From assembly GCA_023846275.1 (NCBI GenBank), contig CM043875.1:39772633-39836632 (forward strand): a stretch of DNA of 64,000 bases, written 5' to 3'. Positions within the stretch are counted from its first letter, which is position 1, and the number at the start of each line of letters is the position of its first letter. The stretch comes from Vanilla planifolia (taxonomy: Eukaryota; Streptophyta; Magnoliopsida; Asparagales; Orchidaceae). The position numbers were made by a program, and so were the translations under genes. Under the pieces are notes generated by a model. It saw only the letters and a program-made list of their open reading frames with translations. It was not told the origin of the DNA and did no database searches. Below, piece by piece: positions 11,756-24,790 of the stretch.

Positions 11756-13815
11756 AAGAAAAAAAAAAAAGTGTGTATCAGATAAAGAATTACAAGTCAA
11801 AGAAAGAGAAAAGACACAAAAAGTAAGTCTTATTTCTCTAAAATAAGCTTTCCCTTTCCTTTTTGCCATGTCTTCCCCAGAATTAGATAGCTTCCCCATG
11901 CCCTCGCTTGTCTGGGGAGAGACATGGGAGGAGTTTTCACCACGGACACCACCCCTAGAAGCCCAATGTTCCTTTGAGGGTTTTCTTCCACGGAAGGCCG
12001 ATGTGCTTCTTTTCCTATTATTTCCATTACCACCAGTCCCTCTTACTGGTCCTCTGGAGGTCCCTCTCGAGATAGCCCGTGACACATTTTCCTTCCTCTG
12101 GGACATACTCTGTCTCTTGCGTCTAGGTTGGACCACCATCCAAGGTCCAAGGGCTTCCCTACTCGCCCCCTCCGCCTGCCCAAGAGGCGCGTAAGCACCC
12201 AGCGCGCATTGCGGCTCCTCCGCAACGGGGGATTTGCCGCGTGATGCACTTACCGCGTGTTGCACAGCATTGGGCGAGGACGCACTCTGCGCGCGCTACG
12301 GCTCCTCCTCACCAGGGGATTTGCCATGCGAGGCAGCCACCGGGTGTGGCTCCACGTTAGGCGTGGGAGCACAAGGAATTCCTATCGTAGTAACTTTAGC
12401 ATTTTACGTGTGTTGTTTTGGTAATCCCCCTCGGACATTGCTCATGCGCATGTCCCACATGTTCGCAACCATAGCATATATGCGGGAGCCCTTCATATTC
12501 GAAGGGTTGGAAGGTACGCCCAAGGTCCCTACTAAGCCACACACACAGGCGAAGGATGAACTTTGCGTTTCTGCAGTCCAACCATCTAAAAGGATGGGTT
12601 CCCCCACATTGTTTGCTATCCTGAGGATATTATCAATGTTCCAATATAACAAAGGTAGAGCTGGAAAACGAATCCAAACAGGAGCACACATCGTTGTATT
12701 CTCAGATGGTTTAAATTCTGCAGACCAAGCATCGAGCCCCCATGGCTTGGCCCGCAACCTGCCATAGACCCCCCCAACCAAACCTTATTGCGATCCCCCA
12801 TAGAATTGAAATGCAAATAGAAACAATGATATGGAAGCTCCAGGATACGAAAATCTTCAAAATGGCCCCACCTCTTTGTCAGAATCCTGACAATAATGGG
12901 AAATGGAAGTGAATTGCCATACACCCTCCCAACCAAGTCATGCTGATGGAAAGCACGCCTCCTATCACCCACCTCCCTCGACATCACAATAGCATCAGCC
13001 TCCAAGCAACATGGCAAGGCCACCGCTCTATCCTTGACATCAATCATCTTAGGGGGAATGAAAGAAGTGGCAACACCCATAGCTGCTTTGTTGTTTGCTG
13101 TTAAAATATCCTTGAAAGATGACTTCTGCATACCACGTGAGATGTCACCCGACCGCTCTCTAAGCCCTGAGTCATACGCCTCATCAACACGTGCCAAAGG
13201 CACGTCATCAACATCATTTTGCGCCGCAACAACATCCCGCTCAACATATGTTTGCATGTCAACCTCCTTCGGCGCACCCACAACGCGCAGCGCGCGCGGT
13301 GAGGGTGAAGTGTGAGTGTCCTCGGGACCAGCCGAATTAGCCCGAGGCGAGACACAATGTGAAGCCAACTGACTCCTGCCCGTGTCCTCAGTTTGTGTGT
13401 CCTTTTCATCACTTGCCAAAGTCTCATTCGAGGAGCTGCCTACTGAACTGGTTGGAATTAAACACTGATTTAATTGAACTGAATCACTATCCGCAGTGGA
13501 GAGCCCAAGGTCACTTCCTTTATTTTTTACACTACGCCCAGCACTCCCAGAATCCAATTGAAGAGAAGGAGAAACACTGCCATTATTTTTAAGCTTTTTG
13601 CTGCTCCGAGTAGTCTTTCCTCCTGCCATTCCAAACAAGATCAAACCACACTAGGCCAAGAGAAGGAACCAAGCACCAAAGGATGGAAAAGCACAACAGT
13701 AGTCCAAAAACACTGTGGGTTGCCACAAAGAAGTCCTGCCGCCACACAGCCAAATCACACAGCGAACCTCCCACGCACCAAAACGTTGTGGCACGGCACT
13801 AGCGCGCCACAAAAC
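11756..13815 (-). mobile_element. LINE fragment: ORF1 only, frameshifted, ORF2 missing
   Basis: This segment stands out by higher GC and retained CpGs. Read on -, ORF1 starts at 13629 (MAGGKTTRSSKK), after a leader that may begin near 13815. A low-complexity Ser/Thr-rich region is followed by a DUF4283-like region (DLVGRVYGNSLPF, then APVWIRFPALPLLYW and IANNVGEP), a zinc knuckle CYGCEHVGHAHEQC (CX2CX4HX4C) and the plant LINE signature GPWMVVQ near 12140. The frame changes at least twice: near 12770 in a run of six G, and near 12550 before the zinc knuckle. The basic Arg/Gly/Ser-rich tail ends by about 11756. No endonuclease or reverse transcriptase ORF2 and no poly(A) end follow on the lower-coordinate side, so the 3' part is gone. 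This is opposite to the usual LINE 5' truncation and suggests a later deletion. Confidence 0.82.
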
Positions 13816-13822
13816 AAAGGGT

Positions 13823-14240
13823 GAATGCAATACAGTTTAATGTGTACTTCAACTATGTGAAGTTCCAGGGTGCATGCAAGCATGTTATTAAGTCTATCTT
13901 TGGAGGGCGAACAAGTGTCATTATGGATATTGTAAGATGCTTTAACTAGTTATGCCATGCTTGATTAATAAAATTGAAGTCCTAATTGAACAGGATTGAG
14001 TATTTTGATCGAGAGCTTTGAGAATTCCATATATGTTTGGGTGTTCTACAGTTCTATCTTAAGCATCGATGGAACATTTCTATTAGAAAGCCATCATGGC
14101 ACTTCACTTTTGGTTGTTGCAATTAACACTAAAATGGAGTATTCGGTTGGTATTTCTTTGATTCAGAGAGAACAATGGCTGATGGGAATGGTTTTTGACA
14201 TCCAATTAAGGCAAGAACTATGTGTAGATAGTAATATAAT
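13823..14240 (+). mobile_element. MULE (Mutator-like) transposase fragment, copy 1
   Basis: An 85-codon open frame at 13996-14253 contains SILSIDGTFLLESHHGTSLL followed by VVAINTK. This resembles the MULE transposase core 'IDGTHLKGKYKGTLL..A..DGN', where the D of DGT is the first catalytic residue. Upstream sequence to about 13823 belongs to the same repeat because it also matches copy 2 at 20190-20600. No terminal inverted repeats or other catalytic parts are seen. It abuts the upstream end of the LINE fragment. Confidence 0.55.
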
Positions 14241-16639
14241 AGAGATCATTTGATCAAACGATTTGGTTCTCAAAGTTTACATGGTATTTGGTTGAATTCA
14301 TTTTTAATAGGATGAGACTCAAACACTTAAGCTCTCTAATTTTTCATCACATGTATTTTCAATGTCTATTATGATAAGTCATTATTATGAATCCAAAGAA
14401 GTGGATTGTAATATCTCAAAAATATGGTACGTTAGGAAAACGTTATAATATGTTTGACTTAAATTGGGAAGAAATTTAAAAATCTAAGAAAAGCATATGC
14501 ATCATAATTAAAGAAAAGTATAATATAATAAGTTTATAGTAAATAATGTTTACCTAAGGAGTAACTTATAAAAAAAGTTTGGTACATTTAAAAATAATGA
14601 AAGAATCGTTAGCTTATGCAAATAGTCCAAAATGTCACTAAGTTGGATGGTTCATTGGGCTATAGGTGAGCTATTGAAAGAACATACAATACATTAGAAG
14701 AGTAGAAGGTTAAGTTAAAAGGTACTTAGGTTCAAATAATTCTTTGGGAAGAAAAGAGCTACAATACTAAATGTATGATGCTCATGGAGGATTGTACAAT
14801 ACTTAATTGCCAATAGTGCTCTATGTTGATTGATAATTTAAAGAGAAGATGAAAATAGAATGCACAATATTTTAAGTGGAACATATAATATCTTATATAA
14901 AAAAAATGGTATAAACTTGAAAGACAAAGTGAAGTTTAAAATATAATAAGAGAGTTGGAATGTTTATTAAAAAGAAAAAAGAAGAATTAAAAAATAATTT
15001 TAGAAGAATTGATTTATTAAAATTGGAAAAATTATGTTTGAGAAAATATTAAGAAACATATTCTACTATTTCAACAAGGGGGCACAACCCCCCTAGACTT
15101 CCATTGCTTATTAACTAGGCAATAAGATCTCTAATACAATTTGTAAAGGAGATCAAATATTTGATTGGGTTTTAAGCTAACTAAGAATTCGAGACATTTC
15201 TAAAAATGGAATAAAATGCAAGGCAAAGATGAAGAAAAAGCCATAGACTAAGAAGGTCTTGGAATAATTCAAAGGAGTGTAAGATCTAGGAAATTATTAA
15301 GAAAAATGATGTGAATTGAAAATAATTTGAAAGGGAAGAAAGCTAAATTGAATTTTAAAAAATATGTGAGAAACCAATGCTAAGGAAGAATGATCAACAA
15401 TTTCATAAAATAAAGATATGCTTAAAGGTTTAATAGAGGAATTTAATTAAGGTTTAATAGTTTAAGTGATAATTAAATATCAATTAATTGAAATGGGATT
15501 GGAATAATTCAAAAATGAATTCAAAACCAAGAATGATATTCATGAATGATTTGGTGAATGCTTTAGTTTTAAACTTTATTATATAAATCATAAAATTTAG
15601 AATATTAAAATGTGGAATGTATAATAATATGTAGGATGGAATTAAGAAACCAACATGTTTATGAAGAGGAATGAATATCTTAAATAACATAACAACTATA
15701 ACATCCCAAAGAGAAGGAGATTATGATAGAAGAGAAGGAACTTTAGGAATGCAATCCAAAAGAGTTGTTATGTCGATTGAAGATAAAAAGAGTTATGAAC
15801 TAATTAAGTAAACTAGTTGGTAAAACAGTTCTTAAGGGTAAGCCCACCACATCTGAGAAACATAATGGATTCTTTCCAAGTAGAGGATTGTTAGAAAGGA
15901 TTGAGGTGTTGTTTGATTATATAACACATGATAATCATAAAAGAGTTCTTTTAATAGTACTAATGTTAGATAGTACTACTAATGATGGAGAATGGATAAG
16001 AAAAATTCCTAAAAATAGTCTTAAACCAAACTTTAATATCAAAATTGATTAAGGATGCTCTAAAAAACTCTTGCAACTCAACCTCAATCAATCTTTGATA
16101 CCAAAGAATGGACAAAATTCCTATAACAAGATTTGAGGTAGAAGGCAATGATAAACAAACATAACAATAATGATAGAGAAAAATCCAACTCACAACTCGA
16201 AGGGGCTTAAATTATAACCTAAGGATGAACATACATATAAGATAAAAAGATTATACTTTCTATCAATGCTAAATAAACAAATCCTCATTCTCTATTTTCA
16301 TTTAAAGACATAACCTTAAATAAATTTTAAAACTAAATATAAACTTAAAAAACAAATTAACAATAATACTTTTTGTAATAAAACAAATAAAAATGAAAAT
16401 AAAAAAATAATAAAAAAGATGAAAATATTATAAGAGTCTTACACATTGACTCATTCCAATTCATAATAAAATAAAAATATAATAAATTAAATAAAAGATA
16501 AATAAAATATATTAGATTAACTAAACATTATCAATTTTATGTAACCTATTCTACATCAACTAATCATTGGTGGAAAGGACACCAGAGATTGAAATTTAGG
16601 GATCTTAAATCTAAAATTTGTAGAATGTTATGTTCCAAA
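14241..16639. other. AT-rich region, possibly an old LTR
   Basis: No gene is visible. A motif resembling the start of Ty3/gypsy LTRs (TGTAATATCTCAAA) lies at about 14406, and a gag fossil follows at 16640, so much of this stretch may be a worn LTR and leader. I could not find a matching LTR end or primer-binding site in the same direction. A primer-site-like TTTGGTATCAAAG occurs on - near 16090-16102. Confidence 0.3.
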
Positions 16640-17115
16640 ATGAGTGATGATTTAACTAAGCTGTGTTAATGATTACTATCTGTGTTAGAGTATGAGCATA
16701 CCTTCTCCAAGCTTATGTGATATGCTCTAGAGTTCTTAGCCAGTAAAAAGCATAAATGCTACATGTTTCAAAAGGGATTATGTGACTATATTCATTATAG
16801 TATGACTCTCATGTAACTTAATACATAAACTTCTGAAAACAACTAAGCATATAGAAGATAACCACAATAATATGGAATTTAGAAAGTTATCAATAAAAAA
16901 AGTAGGCACTCTCATCACAAAATGAACATGAATCTTTAAAAACTAAGTTAAATGGAATAGAGTCTCAAGTTGTGGGAGTAGAAATAAAAGAAAAACAAAG
17001 TTACAAGAAAAGTTGGAAAAACCATTAAGGACAAATATTACAAAAAGGAAAGGATAAAGTGTTGTAGATGTGATGAGAAAAGACACTTTGCTAAAGAATG
17101 CTCTTGAATCATGAG
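16640..17115 (+). mobile_element. Ty3/gypsy gag fossil with zinc knuckle
   Basis: Read on +, the stretch shows the Ty3/gypsy gag pattern (VxEYExxF, a YALEFLASKKHKC-like block, then FQKGL), followed at about 17058-17106 by a complete CX2CX4HX4C zinc knuckle (CCRCDEKRHFAKEC). It is a broken, old copy with several interruptions. No protease or reverse transcriptase follows. Confidence 0.6.
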
Positions 17116-17582
17116 GTTTAAACAATTCTAAGTAACCATTGTTATTGATTATAAGCTTTATTTTGAATAACTTTGAATATCATTATATCTTTGAGTGATT
17201 AAAATAGAATAACACATAATGGCCATGTGCATGATTTATGAGTTTTCTAACATCAATTTCAAGTATAATGGAAGATAAATTAGATTTCTATTATGTAGGA
17301 AAAACCAATTAATATCTTGGTAAAGAGAATTAGAGAGTTAAAAAAAAGAAATTTTTTATGAAATAATTAATCAATGAAAAAATTATTAGTAAACAAAAAT
17401 TAGAAATGTACATGCTTGATCAATTTTGAAGATAAAATTCTTATGAGAGAGAGGATTTGTAAAATCATAAAATATAGATGATTATTTAAATAATTATTTT
17501 TTAGATTTAAAAATTATCAGATATTTAAATAAAAAATTATGATTTTTGGATCGATTAGAATTTTAAAGAAGGACAAGAAAAT

Positions 17583-19690
17583 TGCATATATCCTCAAAGA
17601 TAAATAAATGTGCTAAATAACTATTTTATGATTTTTTGATGGATTATTACTTTTCCTCAAAAACTCGAAAGTCAAAAAATGGAGCTAAAGTCCTAAAAGT
17701 AGAGAGAGACACTTAAAAAAATAAAAATATGATTTATCTAAAACTCAATAATATCAAGTCAATAGAAATTAGAAGTGTGTGAACCTTAAAAACTAAGATT
17801 AGAGACTTTTAGAAATTAAATAATAATTTTCCTATAAAATTGGAAAAAACTAAGAATTATTAAAAATGTAAGATGAAATCATAAATTTATGAAACTTATC
17901 AAAGATGCAAAATTTATAGAAATAATCATAATAAAAGTATTTGAACAAGAAAAGAAAGTGTTAGAAGATAGAGTATTAAAAAGAAGAAATAATAAAATAA
18001 TTAATAACAGAATTTTAGATTTATAAAATAAGTGAAAATATTAAAGGATGGCAAAACAATATGAAAAATATAATAATCCCAAAGTTTTTAATTAAATTTT
18101 AATTAACCTAAACAGCAAAACTACCAAAGGAAACCAAGTAATGGTGACTTGAATTATTGGGAAACCATCCATAATAAAAGAGTAGGAGGGCAAGGAGGCA
18201 TCTGGTATAGTCAAAGAGATAATTTTGTAGAATTTGAGGAGCTAAGAGAGATGAAGAGGTGATTAGATGTGAGAGATTTGGGAAAATTTGGAAATTCCTC
18301 TGAGTGGCTATCATGAGAAAAAGAGAGAAGGAAAAAAGGAGAATTAAAAAGAGAATTTAGGAATTTTTTGTGTAGACAATGGGGAGACATCTAAGAAATT
18401 CAAGTGCAAAAAACTTTGAAATCAAATTGACTGAAATAGGACTACTATAAGTCAAAAATTGAGAAAGACATTCATATATATCTTATGTGCTTCTGATTGA
18501 TGTGATAATGAATGCAATTTAGAGACTTATGAATCAATAAAATTGAAGAGCTAATCAGGTGATGATTTCATATTTACTTTATATTGTCCATATGTTTATC
18601 AGTTTTTTACAAGCTTCACTTGCTTTACATGTTTGGTGTATTACTATTAGTGGTTTCTTTTTATTAGAAATGATTCATGTTAATCAAATGGTTTTATAGA
18701 GATGATTATATATATTGTGTTTATATATCTGTTGATCTTAGTTAAGAATAGTTGTTTCACATGTTTTTATTTGAGAAACCAATGTATGTAAATAACTTGG
18801 TGTTGTACAAGAATTATTTTATATTAATATTTGATATTTTAATTAAAATAAATAAGAGAAACATAATAAAAAAAAATTAATATGAGATTCCTTAAAAAAT
18901 AAATTTAATTTATATAAGAAAATGAATAAAATGTATTGTTTATACTAGAGGAAATCCATTAATACATCCTATATTTTATCTTTCATCATATAAAATAAAA
19001 ATTTAAATTTTATGAAAAAAAATTAAATAAAAGTGTTATTTAGGCTAGATGAGACCCACAAAAATATATCATATTATTTATCAAAGTGTCACAAGGTGTT
19101 AATCACACAAAGTGAGACTTTTGAGAGTACATCTTATAAAGATGAAGTCTAAGTAATCAAAAAGAAATTTATTGACTTAATGGTCACGAGATTGTTGATG
19201 ATTAAATGAAAAGAAAAATGAAATAATATATTTGTTAAATGAGAAAATAGATGTTAAATAATTATTTCTTATTAAGTTAGTGGCAATGACTCAGTGATTT
19301 TTTTGTCTAAATATTTATAGATAGAATAGATAGACATCACGAGACTCCAAGGGAGCAGTGAGAGGAGAAGGTTATTAGTCACTAATTATTTATTTTTATT
19401 TTGACTTAGTAATTATGTCTTAAATCTATTTTTAATATTTTTTTATAACATATAATATTAGTGGGGATATTGGCCTTGCATCAATGTCTTTATTTTATTT
19501 TACTATAATGGTTATTGTATAAACTTAGTTTTAGAAAATGATATAATAGATTTTATGTGATTTTATTTGAATTTCATTATTTGATAGTATGATTGAGTTT
19601 TTAAAGAATCTTTAAAAAATGGTTTAAAAAATTGATAATATCATGAATGTATAAGACTGATCTAATATGACAAAACCTCAAAATAGTAAG
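17583..19690 (+). mobile_element. Old LTR-like repeat (copy X)
   Basis: It opens with an LTR-start-like motif (TGCATATATCCTCAAA, about 17583) and ends in GAGATATCATAC next to a primer-site-like TTGATATCAGAG. Landmarks shared in order with 49880-51850: the start motif, a GA-rich block (about 18180-18360), GACTACTATAAG followed by AAAATTGAG (about 18440), and GAGACTCCAAGGGAGCAG (about 19340). The size of about 2.1 kb fits a long Ty3/gypsy LTR. It is highly diverged and AT-rich, so old. No partner LTR of the same insertion is identified. Confidence 0.5.
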
Positions 19691-19735
19691 ATCGAGATAT
19701 CATACTTGATATCAGAGTTAACTCTCTACTTGTCT
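19690..19735 (+). other. Primer-binding-site-like motif and leader
   Basis: TTGATATCAGAGTT is close to the plant retroelement initiator-tRNA site TGGTATCAGAGC and is followed by AACTCTCTAC. The same LTR-end, primer-site and leader order occurs on - at about 47315-47375. From here to 20190 there is only AT-rich DNA, presumably retroelement leader; a 99-codon open frame on - at 19726-20025 looks fortuitous. Confidence 0.55.
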
Positions 19736-20189
19736 AGATAAAGAGCGACTTTTGACAGGTTTCTAGGTGGAGAGATACAATAATAAATTATCTTACATAG
19801 GTTATTAAAGAAATTATCTTGATATTTATATGAGATATTATGGTCTAAAGATGTAAAACATTTTTTAAGAAGGTTGAAGTCTACTTGAGCTAAGATTAGG
19901 TAACAAAAAGGAGAAATAACTTGACATAATGAAACCAGAATATCGCATGGATTTTTGTAAGTATTTTTAGAAGTGATTGTTCTTGACACTACTGATGGAG
20001 GATTCATTATGTAGCTTCCTAACAACTAAGTAACTTCGAAAAATATCAGCATTGAGTAACCTATATGCTTATAACAACTTTGCTTTGTATGCTATTTAAA
20101 TAAAGTGCTATTTTTGAATCATTTTATATTTTATTATCTTAATAATAGGGGTTTAGATGGATATATGTGCAACTAAGAGATATCATTAA

Positions 20190-20600
20190 TTACATTGAAT
20201 ACAATAGTACACCTTAGTACGCAATGTTCCAAGATGTATGCAATCATGTTATTAGGTCCAGCTTTGTAAGGCAATAAGAGTCATTGAAAAGAGACATTAT
20301 GGATATTGTGAGATTATTTAAATTGGTTTTTACATGCATGATTTATGAATTTCAAGTTCTAATTGAATAGGGTTGAGTGCTCCATCAAAGCTTTGGCCCT
20401 TCCATACATGTTTTGGTGCAATGCAATTTTAAGTTAAGCATTGTTGGAACACTTCTATTACAAAAGCATCACACATTTACCTATGGTAATTGAAATTAAT
20501 GGTATAAATGGAGTGCATTTTGGCATTTTTATGTTGTAGACCCATATACCAATGGCTCATGGGAATAGTTTCTAAAATTCAATAGAGGAGAGAAATGTGT
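20190..20600 (+). mobile_element. MULE transposase fragment, copy 2
   Basis: This aligns in the same orientation with 13823-14240. Shared blocks are CATGTTATTA, GACATTATGGATATTGT/CATTATGGATATTGT, CCTAATTGAA/TCTAATTGAA, TCCATA.ATGTTT, TTAAG..AAGCAT and GGAACA.TTCTATTA. It is more decayed than copy 1; its reading frame is interrupted and the IDGT motif is no longer recognisable. The two copies are about 6.4 kb apart. Confidence 0.55.
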
Positions 20601-23220
20601 ATATTTAATGACAAATATTCGTAGCTATTATTGAAGTAGTGTCAATGCTACAATGGGAAATTTTTCTCCATTTCCTTCTCCATTTGATGTGGCATTGCTA
20701 AGAGGGAATGGGGATCTCTAATTTTTAACCCATTGAGACTAATCGGAATCTCTTATGTTCAAATCACTAATGAGAAAGAAAGTAGAAAAATAAAAGAAAA
20801 AAAACAAATATAATAAAAACATAAAGTTTAAATAGATTTTAAGGTAAGCTTTAAAAAATAAAAACACAAAGATGGAGATGAATCTCAAGGAATTTTATAA
20901 ATCAAATTTATAGATCTAAAAGTGATTTAAAAATCCTAAATTTCTAAGCAACTTGATAAGGTGGTAAGGTAAAGTAAACAAATCTTTTTTTGGAACATAT
21001 CTATTTAGGGCTTTTAAAACCATAATTTAAAGATGATACCACATAAAAATTATAACATTTAAATTATTGAGGACCTTTTTTTACTATCAATTTCAAGTGA
21101 TTTGGAACTTGTTTCATAGAGGAAAACAACAAAATATAGATAATTAGAGAAATAATGAGAAAAGACTTCATGGAAGAGTATTTTAGGAAAAGCTTTAAAT
21201 CTTATTATAAAATGATAATAGAAATAATGAAACAAAGATCTAATAAGAAATGTAGTGTTATATTTTTTGTTATTTCATAAGAATAAAAATGAGTTTTAGA
21301 TGAAGTGATAATAGATTAACACAAGCTTAAAGAAAATTAATTGGGGAATTATTCAATAAATGAAGCACAAATTGTTCATATTAAATGCATTATGATAATG
21401 ATAGCAGCATTGTAGTGGCTTGTTACTAGATCAACATCATTCCAATAGACACAAGTGTAAAGAAACATGCCACATCATATTTGCACACTTTCAATCTTTA
21501 GATAAATGCATTAGATCAGATTTCCATTGTGCCTTGTTCAAACAATGCATTGACTTTGGAGTTTTCTAGTGTTGATAATACATGAGTGTCTTCCAACATG
21601 TTTGTAGATCATCACTATAATGATATAGGAAGCATGGACAACATTTGTTGTCCCCGTGATGCCTTACTTGATCATCATTTTGCATAATATTAGTCCTTAT
21701 TTGGCCAACACACTTTAGATGCTAATAAGTAAGATGAATACAACATTGCAAAAATGTTGCAATTGTCTTAGGAATATTGACCAACTAGTTGTGTATATTG
21801 CATAGGTTATCATGGGATGCATGTGGCATAACTAGCTAGATAATTGTGATAAGCTCCATAATCTTTTACATGTTTTGGTTAACTTTGGTCCTAATATGCA
21901 ACATAACCTTAATCTTGTGTTATTTTATTTTTTTGTTATATATCTTTCGACCATTGAGCTAGTGTTAATTGATTTAACCTCTTTTATGACTTGACAATTT
22001 TAGTAAATGAGGATAAAAATACAGGCTAGGGGAGTTGCAAGGAAGAGTAAATAATTTCCTTTTAATTAGTTGGTTGCATTTAGTTTTATTATATTTCATG
22101 TATTAGAAGCTGCTATGATAAATATTATTCTTAGAATAACATGGATAATTTTGTATTATATTTTTTTGTTATTAGAACTGTTTTGTATGAACCTGCCTTT
22201 AAGAAAAGAAATTAAATGTTTTATCATGTGACTCTCATATGGCTATAAAGGAAGAAAGAAATTTTCCAAAAAAGAAAAGATATTTTTTAAATAGATTTAA
22301 AGATGATCTTCCAAAATAAGAGACTTGTTGTTTTAAAAAAATGGTTTCATAAAATGACAGAATTTAGTGACTTCAAAAAGGTGGTCGTCACACTTATTTT
22401 TCTTGTGAGATCAATATTATATCTATTGTATATATTGATAGTTTAACAATATTAACATCTAAGTATCAATAATATTAATTTTCATAAAATTTCTTTAATC
22501 ATATGGATAGTTATAATATAATAAAATATCATCGACTGGCTTGATTGATTAAGGTAATTAATTGAAAGTGATATTTGAGAATTTATTGTATAGCATTATT
22601 TTTAATATTCATAAATATTATGCACAATGATAGTATCCTACATATTCTTATTCTTTTACCTCATTCAATTGTATCATATGGAGTATGACCTTAAGAATAT
22701 GTAGATATTTTTGTTGCATTTTCTATATCTTCATGTAATTTAATTGTGCATATTCATGTCCTAATCTCTTGTCATTCATTCTTAGGTGGAGCTTATAATA
22801 CTAGTTTGTTTTACTAACTTAGATCTTGTTTTTCAATTTGTTTTTCATATTTAACCCTTTGATTGGTCAACTTTCATCATACGACTGCCAATACTTGATT
22901 TCTTTTTAAGATAAGTAATTGTGTGTTTTGTTATATTGTTTAGTTGATTATCCTATTATCTTCAAAAATTTGTTTTATGACTAATACTTTATTGCTTACA
23001 ATATAAGATCATGTCATTTTAAAATTTGATACTTCAATAACTTTTTGAATAAATAAAACTTTAATTTCTTTATTTTTATATTATACTTATGATATATGAA
23101 TCGTTTTCTTTTCATAATATGAAGTCCAATTACTTAATATTGATTCCTAACTTGTATCATATGAGTTAAGATAAAGCTTTTTTTTAACACGTCTAGGTTG
23201 TGGGAATATTACTTCTTTTG
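20601..23220. other. Intergenic DNA with no recognised feature
   Basis: It is AT-rich with a moderately mixed stretch at about 21360-21860. I find no domain, tandem array or terminal repeat on either strand. Confidence 0.5.
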
Positions 23221-23223
23221 GAC

Positions 23224-23523
23224 CTAGAATGTGATAAACCAAGACTGAAAGAACCCATCATTATCAAGCTTAGGCAATGGGCTGTCATACATATATACCC
23301 CAGTCTCCATTGAACTGATTAATACAAAAAGCTCTTGTAAAAATAGAAATTTCCTAAAGCACCTCACTTGTTTTCTCTCATCTTTTTTCTCATATATGTC
23401 CGCAGGTCCAATGGTGGCCTGTCCTTTAGCCTGAGTTGTATAGGGAATCCATGTATATCTACTTGATGTTAATTCACAAAGGTAGATATCTGGATCTCTT
23501 AATTGTACCAAATCCCTGCTCAC
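23224..23523 (-). other. Unidentified 99-codon open frame
   Basis: An uninterrupted frame on - begins MSRDLVQLRDPDIYLCEL and ends in a TAG. It has more mixed composition than the AT-rich surroundings and an AG-preceded edge at its 5' side, so it could be an exon or pseudogene fragment. I recognise no family, and no neighbouring exon or promoter is evident. It may equally be chance. Confidence 0.15.
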
Positions 23524-23799
23524 TCTGCATTTCCATGTTACCCAACCATACCTATTTTCTTTCAGTAATCAATCAAGAAAGTTCAACATATACATTTTTA
23601 TATACATTGGATTGTATATTTATTAACATTTGTCATTATTAATGCCTGAGAAGAACTAAGTTTTATAGAATAGTCACAAGAAATACTAACCTCGTTTTCT
23701 TTTTTTGACATGAAATCTTTGCATCTCAGTTTTCCAAACAATGACATCTTGTTTGTTTTATCCATTGACTTAAAGAGTAACTTAAATAACAATGTATCA

Positions 23800-24790
23800 T
23801 GTATTTAATATTAAGAAGCCATCCAATTTGAATATTCATAAGCATAGCTTCAAACTTCTGTATATGTAGGTTACTTTTTTAACGGAAACTTCAAGTATCT
23901 TTCTAATGTTTACTATAACTTATGCCATCCTTGGGTTATGATTTTTATAATGTGGAGGGCACATGTCAATAAATTTTTTTAAAGGTTTGGTTATTAATTC
24001 TCTTTTGCAAACCTATAAACATGTGAGATGATAAATTGATCAAACTCCGTGAATATGGTGATCAACTCCCACAGGTAAAACAAACAATCATCTCCCGTAG
24101 AAACATGGCATATGTCAAAAACAACAGAAGCAAAGTCATGCTTGACACAAAAACGACCAAATTAATTAACAAGGTGAAGGAGAATCGAGACCCTCTGGCT
24201 CCATAGAGATAACAATACATGTGTACGTGTGAAACTTCATAGCAGCTAAAAATTCACTATGATAAACATGCTCTACCAGTTCGAGATGATAAACCAATCC
24301 ATCAAAATTTAATTTCAACCAAAATAAAGGGGTTTGCTAATTATTTATTGTAGAATTGAGTCATCTCATCTTTTTCATGTTGTAAACGAGCCATCTACAC
24401 TTTCTACCATTCTTGTATTAAAGTTTCGCCCTTTGCTCAATGCTAATTTCTTGTTCGTTCATTCATAGTCGAAGCCTGAAAGCCTTAGGGATTAGTATCA
24501 GTTTTTGAGTTTGGAATTCGCCTGGTTTTATGAATCCATTCTGAATTTAGTTTTAGCTTTATGAATCATTCCTCTACCCTACACCATAAAATACAGTTTT
24601 TTAAAAATAACAACTTTTCAAACCTTGGTTTTCCATCAAAGCATATGACATCCTGGTATTTTATATTGACATCTTTCTTGTTTTAAGTACCAACAAGCCA
24701 TATCTCTAAAGAAGAATGTATATCTCGGCACACTCTCTACATAGACATTATTCAAGAATTCTGCGATGCGAGGAATGCAAAATGCAAAAC
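23800..24790. other. Intergenic DNA downstream of the MYB gene
   Basis: No coding sequence is recognised. The part nearest the MYB stop codon presumably includes its 3'UTR. Confidence 0.5.

Noticed and set aside
11868-13592. Several open frames on + (for example 11868-12194, 12234-12767, 13034-13315)
   Set aside because: They are antisense shadows of the GC-richer LINE ORF1 on -; only the - strand shows family motifs.
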